This document shows, one piece after another, positions 1-8,366 of a stretch of DNA of 64,000 bases. Location: NCBI GenBank assembly GCA_965116595.1, contig OZ220708.1, positions 1,116,001 through 1,180,000 of the forward strand, given 5' to 3'. Every line of letters starts with the position of its first letter. Position 1 is the stretch's first letter. This stretch comes from G963663315 sp963668255 (lineage in GTDB: Bacteria > Pseudomonadota > Gammaproteobacteria > Arenicellales > Poriferihabitantaceae). The translations under genes and the position numbers were made by a program. Under the pieces are notes generated by a model, which saw only the letters and a program-made list of their open reading frames with translations, was not told the DNA's origin and made no database searches.

Positions 1-1035
1 TCGCTGGATAAGCACAGCGCGTTCCGCCGGTCCGATTGGTCGACCGCAGATGCACTCGCCTTCGTCAGCAACCTCCTCGAAAAAGTCCGAAGATACGCTT
101 TTCGGGAGCCGCGCCCGAGTCAAGGTTGCCCCAAGATCCGTGAGGCAAGACGTAATAACCGATGAAAGCGTGGCGGGATTTCGATAAGCCAGGATTGCTT
201 GGCTTGTCGATGACTGAATATCGCCAGCAAGATCTTCGGCTTCGGCAACCAGCTTAATACGGCGTTTCTCTAGGTCGCCGTTACGCGCAATGTGTGACTC
301 AATTTCCGTGCGGACCCCTTCCAGTACTTTTTCGAGTTCGACGTAAGCGGATCTTTTTTCTCTCAGAGATTCTTCCAGTGTCCTTAATTGATGCGTTGCA
401 TCATCCACCAACTTCCGATACCGCGAAACTGCCTTTTTCGTTTTTCCCGAGGTGCGCTCCAAAGCATCTTGACGCTTCGTCACCACGTGAGCAACATGCT
501 GCCGTAGAGTAGCGATATCGTCGAGTTGATATAGCGTTCGAATCGCGCGATCGGCGGCCGCCTTGTTGAGGTCGCGGATATCGCGCGCCAGTTCACCATC
601 AAAAACGAATAGCCTGATGAACTCCGATTTCAAGATGTGTTTAAGGTCGGGAGGAAGAACCAATCCACGCTCATGGCCACCACCGCGCTCTACGGCTCTC
701 AAGGTCGAATACTGATAGCTCCCGTCTCTGAAATCGAAATTAGCGGTCAGACGATAATGGTTCGGAGGTCCGCCGCGTCGTCCTTCGATGAGCAAACCAA
801 GTTCGAATACGCCGGTTTCGACAGCGTCACTGGCCCTAAAGCCGCAGACTTTTTCGGGGCTGAGCTTCTCCTCGCCTAGCACTGCGCGGATAAGGGTCAT
901 GGTGGAAGTCTTGCCGAGCCCATTCGGCATCTGAATGAGCGACCAGCGCGCTGGGGGATTGCCGAGCTCAAAGGACTCAACCCCTTCGCCAATCCGCAGG
1001 TTTTCGCATCGCCAGTCCGTGATCCTAATCTTCAT
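1..1035 (-). CDS. SMC/DndD-like AAA ATPase, 3'-truncated by window edge
   Basis: This gene runs off the left edge and shows 345 codons from an ATG at 1035. The N-terminus has an ABC/SMC-type P-loop (MPNGLGKTS, residues 36-44), followed by a long charged region likely to form a coiled coil (about residues 190-290). A Cys-x-Cys-Gly motif (ECICGRPIG, about residues 332-340) sits where Rad50/DndD proteins have their zinc hook. A hook near residue 335 implies a full length around 650-700 residues, as in DndD. The start overlaps the stop of the 60-aa gene upstream by 11 bases, so the two are probably translationally coupled in an operon with the PLD-helicase. Family knowledge points to DNA end or modification sensing in a defence system. 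The specific system is not identified, and the second half of the ATPase cannot be seen. Confidence 0.8.
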   Translation of the reverse strand, partial: MKIRITDWRCENLRIGEGVESFELGNPPARWSLIQMPNGLGKTSTMTLIRAVLGEEKLSPEKVCGFRASDAVETGVFELGLLIEGRRGGPPNHYRLTANFDFRDGSYQYSTLRAVERGGGHERGLVLPPDLKHILKSEFIRLFVFDGELARDIRDLNKAAADRAIRTLYQLDDIATLRQHVAHVVTKRQDALERTSGKTKKAVSRYRKLVDDATHQLRTLEESLREKRSAYVELEKVLEGVRTEIESHIARNGDLEKRRIKLVAEAEDLAGDIQSSTSQAILAYRNPATLSSVITSCLTDLGATLTRARLPKSVSSDFFEEVADEGECICGRPIGPAERAVLIQR

Positions 1036-1207
1036 CTGTGCGATCCCCAACATCGATTTGGTCCAAAAGATCGTGAATGTCGGATGGATCGAGATTGTCG
1101 AGCATCGCATTCTCGATAAGTGCCGCTAACGCATTCTTATAAGTCTCGTCCATACCGTCTTCGTTGCAAACGACCTCGACCGCCTCGCGGACTGCTTTGT
1201 CGATCAT
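1025..1207 (-). CDS. small acidic protein (60 aa) between helicase and ATPase
   Basis: This short acidic, probably helical protein has no recognisable domain. I chose the ATG at 1207 rather than an upstream start at 1261 because a GGAGG sequence lies ten bases before it and the longer form would overlap the helicase gene. The gene starts 26 bases after the helicase stop and overlaps the ATPase start by 11 bases, so the order helicase, small protein, ATPase looks like one transcript. Its Asp-rich C-terminus (for example DQIDVGDRTDED) resembles small accessory subunits of multi-gene defence systems. That role is inferred from position only. Confidence 0.6.
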   Translation of the reverse strand: MIDKAVREAVEVVCNEDGMDETYKNALAALIENAMLDNLDPSDIHDLLDQIDVGDRTDED

Positions 1208-1233
1208 GATGAATTGGCCTCCACACTCTCCAT

Positions 1234-3192
1234 TCAAACCGCCGCCAGCCCTTGAAACCAAGCGCGCCGCTTGTCGTCTGTCGACAAAGGTGCATCGGGC
1301 GGCAGTGGCTCATCGTCATCGTAGGTCCTGATGAAATCGACGACCGTTGCGCGCTTGTTCCTGTTTTTGGGATCGATTCGAAGGCATCGTCCAACCCGCT
1401 GTACGGTTTCGATTGGTGCCTTTGCGGTCGCGAACAGCACGATGTTGTTTACGGACTGGATATCAATACCCTCAGAAATTCGCTTGCAGGCAATAAGACA
1501 ATCTAGCTCGCCTCGGGCAAAGCGTTTAAGATTTTCCCGGTCATCATCACCGTAATATGTATGATAATCAATCCGCTCTTGCAGCAAAAGTGGTTGCAGT
1601 AGTAATCCGTAATCAGCCTGTTCGACAAACAAGATGCATCGTCGAAGGATACCAGGATTACGTGCGACATAGTCTTCAAAGAGCGGAACCTTCTCCTTGG
1701 ATAGCTTCTTAATCCGAGCGAGGTCCATGTAGAGCTGCTTGCGATCAGTATCACCGTCGGATTCACGTCCGTGCTGCCGAACGAAAGCAGCTTGTACCTC
1801 GGCTCGATCATCGTCAGAGTACTGAAACTCAATGGGGTGGTAATCCAGTTCGCATAGAATGCCGCGTCGGATCGCATCATGGATTTCGAACCGGAAGATG
1901 ACAGGTCCGATTTCACGCTCGATGAAATCGTTCCCTTCGTCGTCGTATTCGCGCGTTGGAGTCGCACTCAGTCCTAATCGGTAGGGGAATTGCCTAAGTT
2001 TTTCATTTAGAGATGTGACCAAGCTGCTTTCGCCGAAACCGTGTACCTCGTCGCAAATGATTAGTGTTTCCGAAATACGTTTCGGTGATAAGCGAGGAAT
2101 GATATCAGCGAGCTTGCGACGGTTCGTTAACAGGCAGGCAGGCCGCTTCGACAGCCGGAACTTGTCAGCCTCGTAATAGTTTCCGTAGGCTCGATAAACC
2201 AAGTCGACCTGATCATGCTTAACAAGTTCGCCGTACCACTGATCGAGCAGGTCAGTACCATATGCCGCGATGATAGTCGAGCGTACGAGTGCGCGTTCTC
2301 TTAATTCGGCGTCTATTATAAGTGCCGTCCGGGTTTTCCCCGTGCCGGTTGCCATGGCGAGGACGCCGGCGCGCGCTTTCATGAACGCGGCTAAAGCGTC
2401 GTTTTGATGCCGCCACTTGCTCTGGGCCGAAAGCTTTAAGCGCTTCGGGAGGACGTAAGGGCGCACAGTCTTTTTTGCGAACTTGACGAGTCTCTTCTGA
2501 ATCGCAGTAGGGAGTTCATAGCTACGCACATTTGGGTCGTGTTTGTTCCAGATCCGATCAAACGTCTTCGCTATCGAATTTGCGTGAGCCGCATCACGGT
2601 CGTCCGTCCAACCAAGATGGATGTGCAATTTCTCGAAATTCTGGAAACCTCCGACAGTTTCGTTCGGTGAACCATTGAAGGCGATGTAGTTGCCCTGTGA
2701 GTCTTCGAAAACGCCGATCTTTATGTGGAAGTCACCGCTAAGTTTCGCTGTGGGGATAGCGATGCGCATGTCGAGGAACCCGTCGGCGATCATCCATGCC
2801 AATACCCTGAGTGGTTCTGATTTCGCTACACCTTCCAAATCGTCGATCACGCCGTTGAGCGTGGAAAGTATCTGGGGGTCGGACTTAGCGTCCTCTCCCT
2901 GCTTCACCGCGCTCCAGTCTTCTGGGGAAAGATACGGGCTGGTAATGAGTCGCATTTTGCCGCCGTTCTCGGCGAAGGTTGCGAGGCCTTCAGCAACGTA
3001 GGTTAGCCACCCAGAGGTAAAATAGCCGACGCCCCGGTCATATCGAACTGCAGTGCTCATGGCGGGCATGTATAAATCACCGACAACATCATCTTCAGAC
3101 GTGTCGAGCGACTCAGGGAGATCAAGATCACGCAGACTACCCGGCCCACAACTCTCTTCCGCTTGGTTTTCGTCGTTTTGCTCTGCCCTCAT
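1234..3192 (-). CDS. phospholipase D-domain superfamily II helicase
   Basis: This 652-residue protein has two parts. The N-terminal 220 residues form a PLD-type nuclease module with one HxK motif (HIK, residues 156-158) followed by NGSPNET (about 173-179). The rest is an SF2 helicase with a Gln motif near 263, Walker A ATGTGKT (281-287), a DEVH box (381-384), SAT (409-411) and a C-terminal QRVGRCLRID arginine-finger motif. This resembles the COG3886/COG1061 fusions found in restriction and defence loci. It is the first gene of a probable three-gene operon with the 60-aa protein and the SMC-like ATPase. Likely role: ATP-driven translocation on foreign DNA with PLD-mediated cleavage. Domain calls are firm and the biological role is inferred. 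Confidence 0.85.
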   Translation of the reverse strand: MRAEQNDENQAEESCGPGSLRDLDLPESLDTSEDDVVGDLYMPAMSTAVRYDRGVGYFTSGWLTYVAEGLATFAENGGKMRLITSPYLSPEDWSAVKQGEDAKSDPQILSTLNGVIDDLEGVAKSEPLRVLAWMIADGFLDMRIAIPTAKLSGDFHIKIGVFEDSQGNYIAFNGSPNETVGGFQNFEKLHIHLGWTDDRDAAHANSIAKTFDRIWNKHDPNVRSYELPTAIQKRLVKFAKKTVRPYVLPKRLKLSAQSKWRHQNDALAAFMKARAGVLAMATGTGKTRTALIIDAELRERALVRSTIIAAYGTDLLDQWYGELVKHDQVDLVYRAYGNYYEADKFRLSKRPACLLTNRRKLADIIPRLSPKRISETLIICDEVHGFGESSLVTSLNEKLRQFPYRLGLSATPTREYDDEGNDFIEREIGPVIFRFEIHDAIRRGILCELDYHPIEFQYSDDDRAEVQAAFVRQHGRESDGDTDRKQLYMDLARIKKLSKEKVPLFEDYVARNPGILRRCILFVEQADYGLLLQPLLLQERIDYHTYYGDDDRENLKRFARGELDCLIACKRISEGIDIQSVNNIVLFATAKAPIETVQRVGRCLRIDPKNRNKRATVVDFIRTYDDDEPLPPDAPLSTDDKRRAWFQGLAAV

Positions 3193-3516
3193 TTGTCATT
3201 CCGGCAACGTGAATTGGGGTAAGGTGGATACGCTCTCTACTACCTGAGGCAGGATGTCGTATTATCACATACTAACATCAGGAGCGTACCCACCATGTCA
3301 GTGTCGCAACATCCCCCCGCTTCGCCCACTGATGTTTCGGACCTACCGCTCCGAATAGTAGAGGCGGTTGTGCGGATGCCTGCGATTCCCTTGATCAAAT
3401 TGAATAAACACATAGTCTGCTTTTTTCCAAAATATCAGACACATGCCTTATACTTATTCCCAGTCCTCGCGTCCCTCCGAAGGGAGGAACGTCTACACGC
3501 CCTGAACGCTATATTG
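3193..3516. other. intergenic region upstream of the helicase operon
   Basis: No gene is supportable in this stretch of about 320 bases. It should contain the promoter of the leftward helicase operon, but I see no convincing -35/-10 pair. A plus-strand frame from 3295 has a passable ribosome-binding sequence but encodes nothing recognisable. Confidence 0.4.
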
Positions 3517-3729
3517 CTACTTTGAATTTTTGGCACCGCTCAGATCAAATTTAGTATCCGAGGTGACGACTGGCCGTGCAGGAAAGCAGACATACTCTCG
3601 CCCGGATTCATCCTGCATTGCCCGGATGTTCCGGAAGATTGCCGCTAAGTCATAGCCGAAACGGGTTGCTTGCGCGTCGTGCACGGCCCTCACCTCAGAG
3701 ATGACCGGGTCAGTCTGTTGATTCAGCAT
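3517..3729 (-). CDS. small conserved-looking hypothetical protein (70 aa)
   Basis: The sequence begins MLNQQTDPVISEVRAVHDAQ and continues with a pattern (FGYDLAAIFRNIRAMQDESG) seen in small proteins often encoded beside toxin-like genes in mobile regions. That resemblance is from memory and has not been searched. There is no partner gene next to it: about 320 empty bases follow on each side. It may be an orphan antitoxin-like gene left by decay of the island. Function unknown. Confidence 0.5.
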   Translation of the reverse strand: MLNQQTDPVISEVRAVHDAQATRFGYDLAAIFRNIRAMQDESGREYVCFPARPVVTSDTKFDLSGAKNSK

Positions 3730-4050
3730 GGTTCACTTCCATCAGTTCGTTTGGTGTGCAGATGACTGGTGCTCATAGCCTGCTTGTCGTGTCGATGCTT
3801 TCAATCCACGGCCTACCCAAGTTGCGACTTTGCATCCCCAAACCTGGAATCCCTTGAATTTCTTGGAAGTTCGATTTCCTACACTCATTTTTCCCAACTA
3901 CAGTTCATCAAATTTGTTTAAGGGCCGATTAACTGTCAGCCGATTGCGAAACATCGTTTCGGGTTGCGTGTCATCCTGGGTAAGCAGTAATAGCACTCCG
4001 TGTAACAAAGTAATCGACACTGACGTAAAGGGGAAAACCCCACAACCGGC
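3730..4050. other. intergenic region without recognisable genes
   Basis: About 320 bases separate the 70-aa gene from the PLD-like protein gene. I find no supportable reading frame, RNA gene or repeat. One CRISPR-repeat-like phrase (CTTTCAATCCACG, near 3798) occurs only once. Confidence 0.4.
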
Positions 4051-5316
4051 TCAGTCTCTACTTTCCCCGGCCGCGAGAAAATCGCTGTAAGCCTGGTCCC
4101 AATCGATGAACGGAAACGCTTCTTTGATCGCGTCGATAAATTCCTTACAGTTCAGCGTCTCGAAAGTCACGTCCTTGTAGTTCACATCGAGCTGCATCTT
4201 CTGAAGGAGATTCCGGGCTTTTGGAAAAATCCGTTCCAGTTCTCTGTTGAGCCAGACCCTTGCCTCCTTCTCCCCGATTACCAGAAACTGGCCACGCATC
4301 GCTTCAGGCGGATCATTGCTCACTTTCGGCACGTAATAATCAACGATTTGCTTCCGCGACTCGACGAGTTTTTCTTGCAATTCATTTTCCACAGTTTCCT
4401 GGTGGGTCTTCAAGTCCTTCCGAAACTGGTCAAGCCTTTCCTCAAGATCCGCCTTTGCAATCTTCAGCACAACGCGCCCATGGACCTTGCCGAGCGAGGG
4501 CGTGAAATTCCTCCGTATCTCATTCAGACTAATTTCAAGTTTTTTGGACGACAATCTGCCATCCTTTTCAATCAGATCGAATGTTGTCTTTAGCCGACCC
4601 TCAAGGTCCTCTGAACCACCTAATCTCTGGATGCTCGGCGGAATGGCAAGGCGGTGACGCTGAATGGCTGCACCACTCAGCTTGATTTCGACATATTGCA
4701 TGTACGCACTGTAAACACGGACTTGCCGGGCAACATCGAAATTTACAGGCGGTGCTTCCTCCAGACTTTTCTGGACATTTTCGAAGTCTGTGTCCTCAAC
4801 CTTTTCAGATGGCATTTCCACGGCCTGTTCGTGTATCCGTTCACGCTCCTCATCTGTCTTAGCCATCGCAACGGCAATGACCTTTGCACTTGGGGATAGT
4901 CGGGCAAGAGCTTCCTTTACCTGCTCTTCGGATAATCTCATCGCATTTTTTGCCGTGTCGGGTTTCTTATCCGCCTCGAGATACAAGGCATTGGGGGTGA
5001 AGATGTACCCGGTATCGTCGATGACCATCAGTCCTGTACGTAGACCCGATATTGTGCGAATCTTAATCCCGGCATCCCGCAAAACCTTCACAGCATCGAG
5101 GGTCCCGAATCCCATCCGCATTACACGCTCATCGAAGTCGAGACAAACGGTGATCATATCAGGGCCGATTTTTCGGGCGCGAGCAGCGAGTGCCTCGGCT
5201 GGCTCTTCCTGTATTCCGGGTGCTGCATAACAGACGTTTTGCACAGCCCGCGTGATTTTACGCGCCAGTTGACTCGAATCGAGTGACAGAAACAGATTTT
5301 CAGGCATATCAGTCAA
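4051..5316 (-). CDS. uncharacterised protein with degenerate PLD-like N-terminus
   Basis: This 421-residue protein has an N-terminal region (about residues 35-130) that looks like a phospholipase-D fold. A stretch about a 'DFDERVMRMGFG' motif is followed by an RTGLMVIDD segment and GYIFTPNALYLE, where an active enzyme would carry HxK...D. Here the His and Lys are absent, so catalysis is doubtful. The middle and C-terminal parts (about 250-400) are rich in Lys and Glu and probably helical. It contains no membrane segment. It lies in the accessory region, separated from both neighbours. It may be a structural or sensing component of a defence locus. I do not recognise the family by name. Confidence 0.65.
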   Translation of the reverse strand: MTDMPENLFLSLDSSQLARKITRAVQNVCYAAPGIQEEPAEALAARARKIGPDMITVCLDFDERVMRMGFGTLDAVKVLRDAGIKIRTISGLRTGLMVIDDTGYIFTPNALYLEADKKPDTAKNAMRLSEEQVKEALARLSPSAKVIAVAMAKTDEERERIHEQAVEMPSEKVEDTDFENVQKSLEEAPPVNFDVARQVRVYSAYMQYVEIKLSGAAIQRHRLAIPPSIQRLGGSEDLEGRLKTTFDLIEKDGRLSSKKLEISLNEIRRNFTPSLGKVHGRVVLKIAKADLEERLDQFRKDLKTHQETVENELQEKLVESRKQIVDYYVPKVSNDPPEAMRGQFLVIGEKEARVWLNRELERIFPKARNLLQKMQLDVNYKDVTFETLNCKEFIDAIKEAFPFIDWDQAYSDFLAAGESRD

Positions 5317-5369
5317 GTTTTCTCTGCCAATATTCCTATCACAACTGCATCACACTATTTTTGGAGCAA

Positions 5370-5471
5370 TCATTTTCGCGGAATGAATTTTACGTTGTGC
5401 CGGACGAAGTATCCCTTGTGAAGAAGATACTCCTCTACAATCTGCTCCAATATGTCCTCTTTCGTCGCCAT
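5370..5471 (-). pseudogene. N-terminal fragment of a nuclease-like protein (33 codons)
   Basis: An ATG at 5471 opens a 33-residue frame, MATKEDILEQIVEEYLLHKG and following, which stops at 5370. The opening resembles the start of larger uncharacterised proteins, possibly PD-(D/E)xK nucleases, found in restriction islands. That is a recollection and has not been searched. The frame ends after FIPRK, so only an N-terminus survives. It follows 12 bases after the stop of another fragment (5484-5745) and lies about 50 bases upstream of the PLD-like gene. Confidence 0.4.
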
Positions 5472-5483
5472 TATTTCTGGTAC

Positions 5484-5745
5484 TCAATAGTCAATTTCAA
5501 TTTCAGCCACAACTGCATTAATAAGACTGCGTATTCGAGAACGAAGTCTATCGGACCGCGCATAATAAGGCCAATGATCGTCGTAATCTCGGTTCGAATT
5601 AGCCGTGACCGTGACCGCATCGTGACCAAATCCTATCTGGAGCGTGGATTTTGTTCAGGACCGTCTGTTCCGGGGTTTCTTCCAGTCCGCACCACAGGGT
5701 GAATTGAAAAGAGGAAGTGTATCCCAGGGTAACAATCTAGCGTCA
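5484..5745 (-). pseudogene. degraded gene remnant, C-terminal fragment
   Basis: On the minus strand a frame without a usable start codon ends at 5484. Its reading includes HDAVTVTANSNRD and ends in AEIEIDY. A second frame just upstream (TLWCGLEETPEQTVLNKIHA, about 5640-5700) reads like protein and appears to join it through a frameshift. Both look like pieces of one decayed coding sequence. No family is recognised. Confidence 0.35.
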
Positions 5746-5757
5746 AATGTACATCAT

Positions 5758-6558
5758 TCACTCAAGCCAGCCGGACACCTTTAATTTCGCCTCGACAATA
5801 TTCTTGTATAAATCCATACTGGCTACCTTTCCGCATTGTTTTGGCAGATCTATCACGATCTTCTTGAACCCTCGAACCATCTCGATCAGTTCATATTTCT
5901 CGTCAGTGCTTAGGCCCAATTCCTTGTACTTGGCTCGCGTGTCCAGATCGTCGCAGAACTCTTCGAAGATGGCTGATCGGGCCTGATCTGCGGTCATTAC
6001 ACCCTTGAAGTTTGGTGGAAGGGGAATATCTTTTGCATTCTCCAAGTCAGACCACATCTTGGAGATCAGTCTCTTCACCTCGTGGGTCTCCGTTTCCTTT
6101 CCGCGTTCCCGGATCCTCGCGGCAATGACATCCTTGAGTTCCTGCTGGGTGTCCAGCAACTTGCGCAAATTCCACCTGATTTGTTTGAACTGTCGTATGT
6201 CGAAGGGAATTTGACCGACAAGATCCTCTCGACACATCCAGATCACCGGCTTTTTGTAGTATGCGTATCCCGCCTCGAATATCACGCTTCCCCTCAGACC
6301 GGTTTTGCGATCGTGGGTCAAATCGACGACCATCATGTCGGACTTGTCGATTTCAGCCAAAATAGTTTCGTCTATCTTGTCTACTGCTGGATCGTGATCG
6401 ACTCGGTAGGGCTTCAGGCCGTGGTGCTCCAAGGCCGGCTTGATCACGATGTCAAAGAGTTGATTCATCTCGTTTGTAGAATCTTCGTCGGACCCGAACC
6501 ACATGGCCGCGAAGCATTGGGGTCTATCGTCACGTTCGATGTTATCGCTGTCATTCAT
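5758..6558 (-). CDS. deoxyribosyltransferase/TIR-like nucleotide-acting protein
   Basis: This protein of about 266 residues has an N-terminal Rossmann-like domain. The pattern CFAAMWFG, then SDMMVVDLTHD, then GSVIFEAGYAYYKKPVIW matches the nucleoside 2-deoxyribosyltransferase/TIR-like superfamily, with the conserved Glu in FEAGYA as the presumed catalytic residue. Such domains act as N-glycosidases or NADases, and many serve as effectors in anti-phage systems. The C-terminal half is helical and unassigned. I chose the ATG at 6558 because upstream codons to 6636 read as non-conserved and spill into the spacer. It lies between gene fragments and an Mrr-like nuclease on the same strand. An effector role is inferred. 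Confidence 0.65.
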   Translation of the reverse strand: MNDSDNIERDDRPQCFAAMWFGSDEDSTNEMNQLFDIVIKPALEHHGLKPYRVDHDPAVDKIDETILAEIDKSDMMVVDLTHDRKTGLRGSVIFEAGYAYYKKPVIWMCREDLVGQIPFDIRQFKQIRWNLRKLLDTQQELKDVIAARIRERGKETETHEVKRLISKMWSDLENAKDIPLPPNFKGVMTADQARSAIFEEFCDDLDTRAKYKELGLSTDEKYELIEMVRGFKKIVIDLPKQCGKVASMDLYKNIVEAKLKVSGWLE

Positions 6559-6898
6559 CTTGTAGTGGGCAGAATCCCTGTTTTTCCATACTGGTTGTAC
6601 CTGTTTGATTGTGGCCCAGGCTGATTGTACCTGCAAATGACCATAACCCGGTATTCGGGCATCCTGACCAGTCCGAAAATATCCGGTTTCCTGTAAGCCC
6701 GCTCATGGGCTTTTCCCGCCCGGCCCCTTGCCACGGCATGGTTGAAATCCGGTTCCGATAGCGATTCGCGGCCTACAATCCAGAGCTTGGCGCGGGGAAT
6801 GCTATCACCGGATCCGGTAGGCCGGCGCCGATCGTGCGAGCTGAAGAACATTTGCGATAGTGTTTTGCACCGCCGACACAAACCCGGGACAGAGCGGT
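6559..6898. other. spacer of ~340 bases, no supported gene
   Basis: A 115-codon minus-strand frame (6555-6902) spans this spacer and overlaps the starts and stops of both neighbours. Its composition is Arg/Pro/Cys rich and it shows no domain, so I do not call it. The segment may be remnant mobile-element DNA. Confidence 0.35.
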
Positions 6899-7924
6899 TC
6901 AAGACCGCCTCAGGTACCCCCGGGCAAGGAGCCGCATGAAAGAATCTCGACCGCAGAACACGAAGGGTACGTGATAATTTTTCGAAAGTTTGCCCATCTG
7001 CTCTTTGAGGTCTTCTGAGGCTTCCGCGTCGGTAACCAACAGCACCACGGCAATCACCTGGTTCGCCTCGTTTCGCGAGCGGAACGCGGTCTCAAGTTGC
7101 TCGGCGACATCCCCGCCAACCTCGCCGCCATAGTCCTTGACCTGCACCGGGATTATCCAATCGCGATTCTCTTCGAACGGATTCGGTATCACGATCTCGA
7201 TATCCGCACCGCGCTCGTCCCGCCCACCGGTATGGTGTACGGATACCGGGAACAGGGGCTCAAGCGCCGACTGCAGAACGCGCTCCCACTCTTCGCTCCG
7301 CACCGTACTTGGCAGATTCGCGCCGATCCGCTCCGCCATCAGGTTCAGAGGCTCCGTGATCAACTCCGAGACCACACTTTCGGCCTGTTCGGCCGGTTCG
7401 ACTCCTTGAGAGAAATCTCCCGGTTGCCGTTGAGCTTTAAGGATGGTGTTCAAGCATTTCCGATGCGGCGTGATGTTCCACATTCGCGACTGACAGCGAA
7501 AACTCCGGCGAAGAGCTGCGTGAACTAACTCATGGGTGTTGGCTACGCCCCCCTTCGGCCCCACGACCTGCACCGGACGAATGTGACCAAAGTCATCGTG
7601 ATTCCGGTCAATCCTGAAATCGTACTCGCCCGTAATCCTGCAAATCGTGAACAGCCCATCCACCGGCATGTTGGGAACCACGACTAGGTCGTTGACCTGC
7701 ATGTAATCTTCTCCTGCACCGTTTCCCATCCGCCAGTGCCTACCCGCTTCCCGCTGTTCGGGCGTCAATTCAACGCTGTTCGCCCAACTGGTTTCGATAA
7801 CCCGAAGATCCTGACTCTCGTCCGACCCCCATCCCTGGCGCAGTCGTCCTGCGCTCAGCTCATCCTGTATAAACCGCCTCGACTTCTCATCATCGCGGCA
7901 CGTGCGCATTGCCCAATAGTTCAT
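6899..7924 (-). CDS. Mrr-like PD-(D/E)xK restriction endonuclease
   Basis: The C-terminal domain of this 341-residue protein carries the Mrr-type catalytic signature: a GGRDERGADIEI stretch with Asp at about 241, followed by the QVK motif at about 261-263. An acidic EEW helix lies near 211. The N-terminal about 150 residues (NYWAMRTCR..., IRPVQVVGP) resemble the EVE/PUA-like or modified-base-reading modules that often accompany such nucleases. This would fit a type IV, modification-dependent restriction enzyme. The start is supported by a strong AGGAGG sequence a few bases before the ATG. It is close to the decayed IS256 fragment upstream, so its promoter may derive from mobile DNA. Confidence 0.75.
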   Translation of the reverse strand: MNYWAMRTCRDDEKSRRFIQDELSAGRLRQGWGSDESQDLRVIETSWANSVELTPEQREAGRHWRMGNGAGEDYMQVNDLVVVPNMPVDGLFTICRITGEYDFRIDRNHDDFGHIRPVQVVGPKGGVANTHELVHAALRRSFRCQSRMWNITPHRKCLNTILKAQRQPGDFSQGVEPAEQAESVVSELITEPLNLMAERIGANLPSTVRSEEWERVLQSALEPLFPVSVHHTGGRDERGADIEIVIPNPFEENRDWIIPVQVKDYGGEVGGDVAEQLETAFRSRNEANQVIAVVLLVTDAEASEDLKEQMGKLSKNYHVPFVFCGRDSFMRLLARGYLRRS

Positions 7925-7932
7925 GCCACCTC

Positions 7933-8045
7933 CTAAAATTGTAATTGTTCATAACCAACCTGAACCGTGATTCTCCAAACGAATGAAGCCTTCCAGTCCC
8001 GGATCGGCATTGTCCATTCTTCGATGCGTTTGTCAACGTGATTAT
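7933..8045 (-). pseudogene. remnant of an IS256-family transposase 3' end
   Basis: On the minus strand, about 50 bases (roughly 7987-8036) closely match the 3' end of the intact transposase gene at 8956-10188. The shared translation is TMPIRDWKA. The match then breaks down and the frame is shifted. The orientation is opposite to the intact copy, so this is the scar of a second, older IS256-type insertion. The strong ribosome-binding site of the Mrr-like gene lies immediately downstream. Confidence 0.65.
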
Positions 8046-8052
8046 CAGAGCC

Positions 8053-8090
8053 TTGACATCCTCCCCGACCTGAAGGCCGGAGATTCCTAC
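8053..8090. mobile_element. IS200/IS605-type element end (stem-loop remnant)
   Basis: The sequence CTTGACATCCTCCCCGACC followed by TGAAGGCCGGAGATTCC forms an imperfect hairpin. It closely resembles the conserved terminal hairpin of IS605/IS1341-type elements that encode TnpB. No tnpA or tnpB gene remains nearby, so it is a relic. Recognition is from memory of the typical terminus. Confidence 0.5.
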
Positions 8091-8152
8091 GGCGCTCCAA
8101 GCGCGGGGCATTGAGCGATGGCGCGGGAAATGCCATCGCCGGAGGCGGGCCA

Positions 8153-8296
8153 ATGATCGTTCATATTGTCTGGTGCATCCAGATGGCCACCGTGACCGGC
8201 TCGGCCATCGTCCTACTGATCGCCGGGTTGCTGGTCGCCCTGGTGGGATGGGTCCACGGGATTTGTGTCATGCTGGGCTTCGGGGGGTGGTTGTGA
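8153..8296 (+). CDS. possible small membrane protein (47 aa)
   Basis: The frame starts MIVHIVWCIQMATVTGSAIV and contains one or two hydrophobic stretches (residues 3-40). A GGAGG sequence lies seven bases before the ATG at 8153, which is why I prefer it over the in-frame ATG at 8111. It is isolated among mobile-element relics and I recognise no family. It could be a phage or plasmid accessory peptide, or chance. Confidence 0.35.
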   Translation: MIVHIVWCIQMATVTGSAIVLLIAGLLVALVGWVHGICVMLGFGGWL

Positions 8297-8318
8297 GCCA
8301 GCGATCAGAGGGTGGCCG

Positions 8319-8366
8319 AATGTAACAGCTTAACAACATAACAACTAGCTGTTAAGGTGTTACTTA
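8319..8366. repeat. AT-rich inverted/direct repeat downstream of the RHH gene
   Basis: The stretch TAACAGCTTAACAAC is followed by ATAACAACTAGCTGTTAAGG and a further GTGTTAC. It contains repeated TTAACA/GTTAA words in both orientations and can fold on itself. It abuts the stop of the ribbon-helix-helix gene. It could be a terminator-like fold, or a cluster of binding sites for that protein. Confidence 0.35.

Noticed and set aside
3295..3525. 76-codon plus-strand frame with a fair ribosome-binding site
   Set aside because: No recognisable protein character or homologous motif, and it runs against the island's gene direction.
3790..3820. CRISPR-repeat-like phrase CTTTCAATCCACG
   Set aside because: It occurs once, has no second copy at spacer distance, and no cas gene is nearby.
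6555..6902. 115-codon minus-strand frame in the spacer
   Set aside because: It overlaps both neighbouring genes, has an odd Arg/Cys-rich composition and shows no domain.
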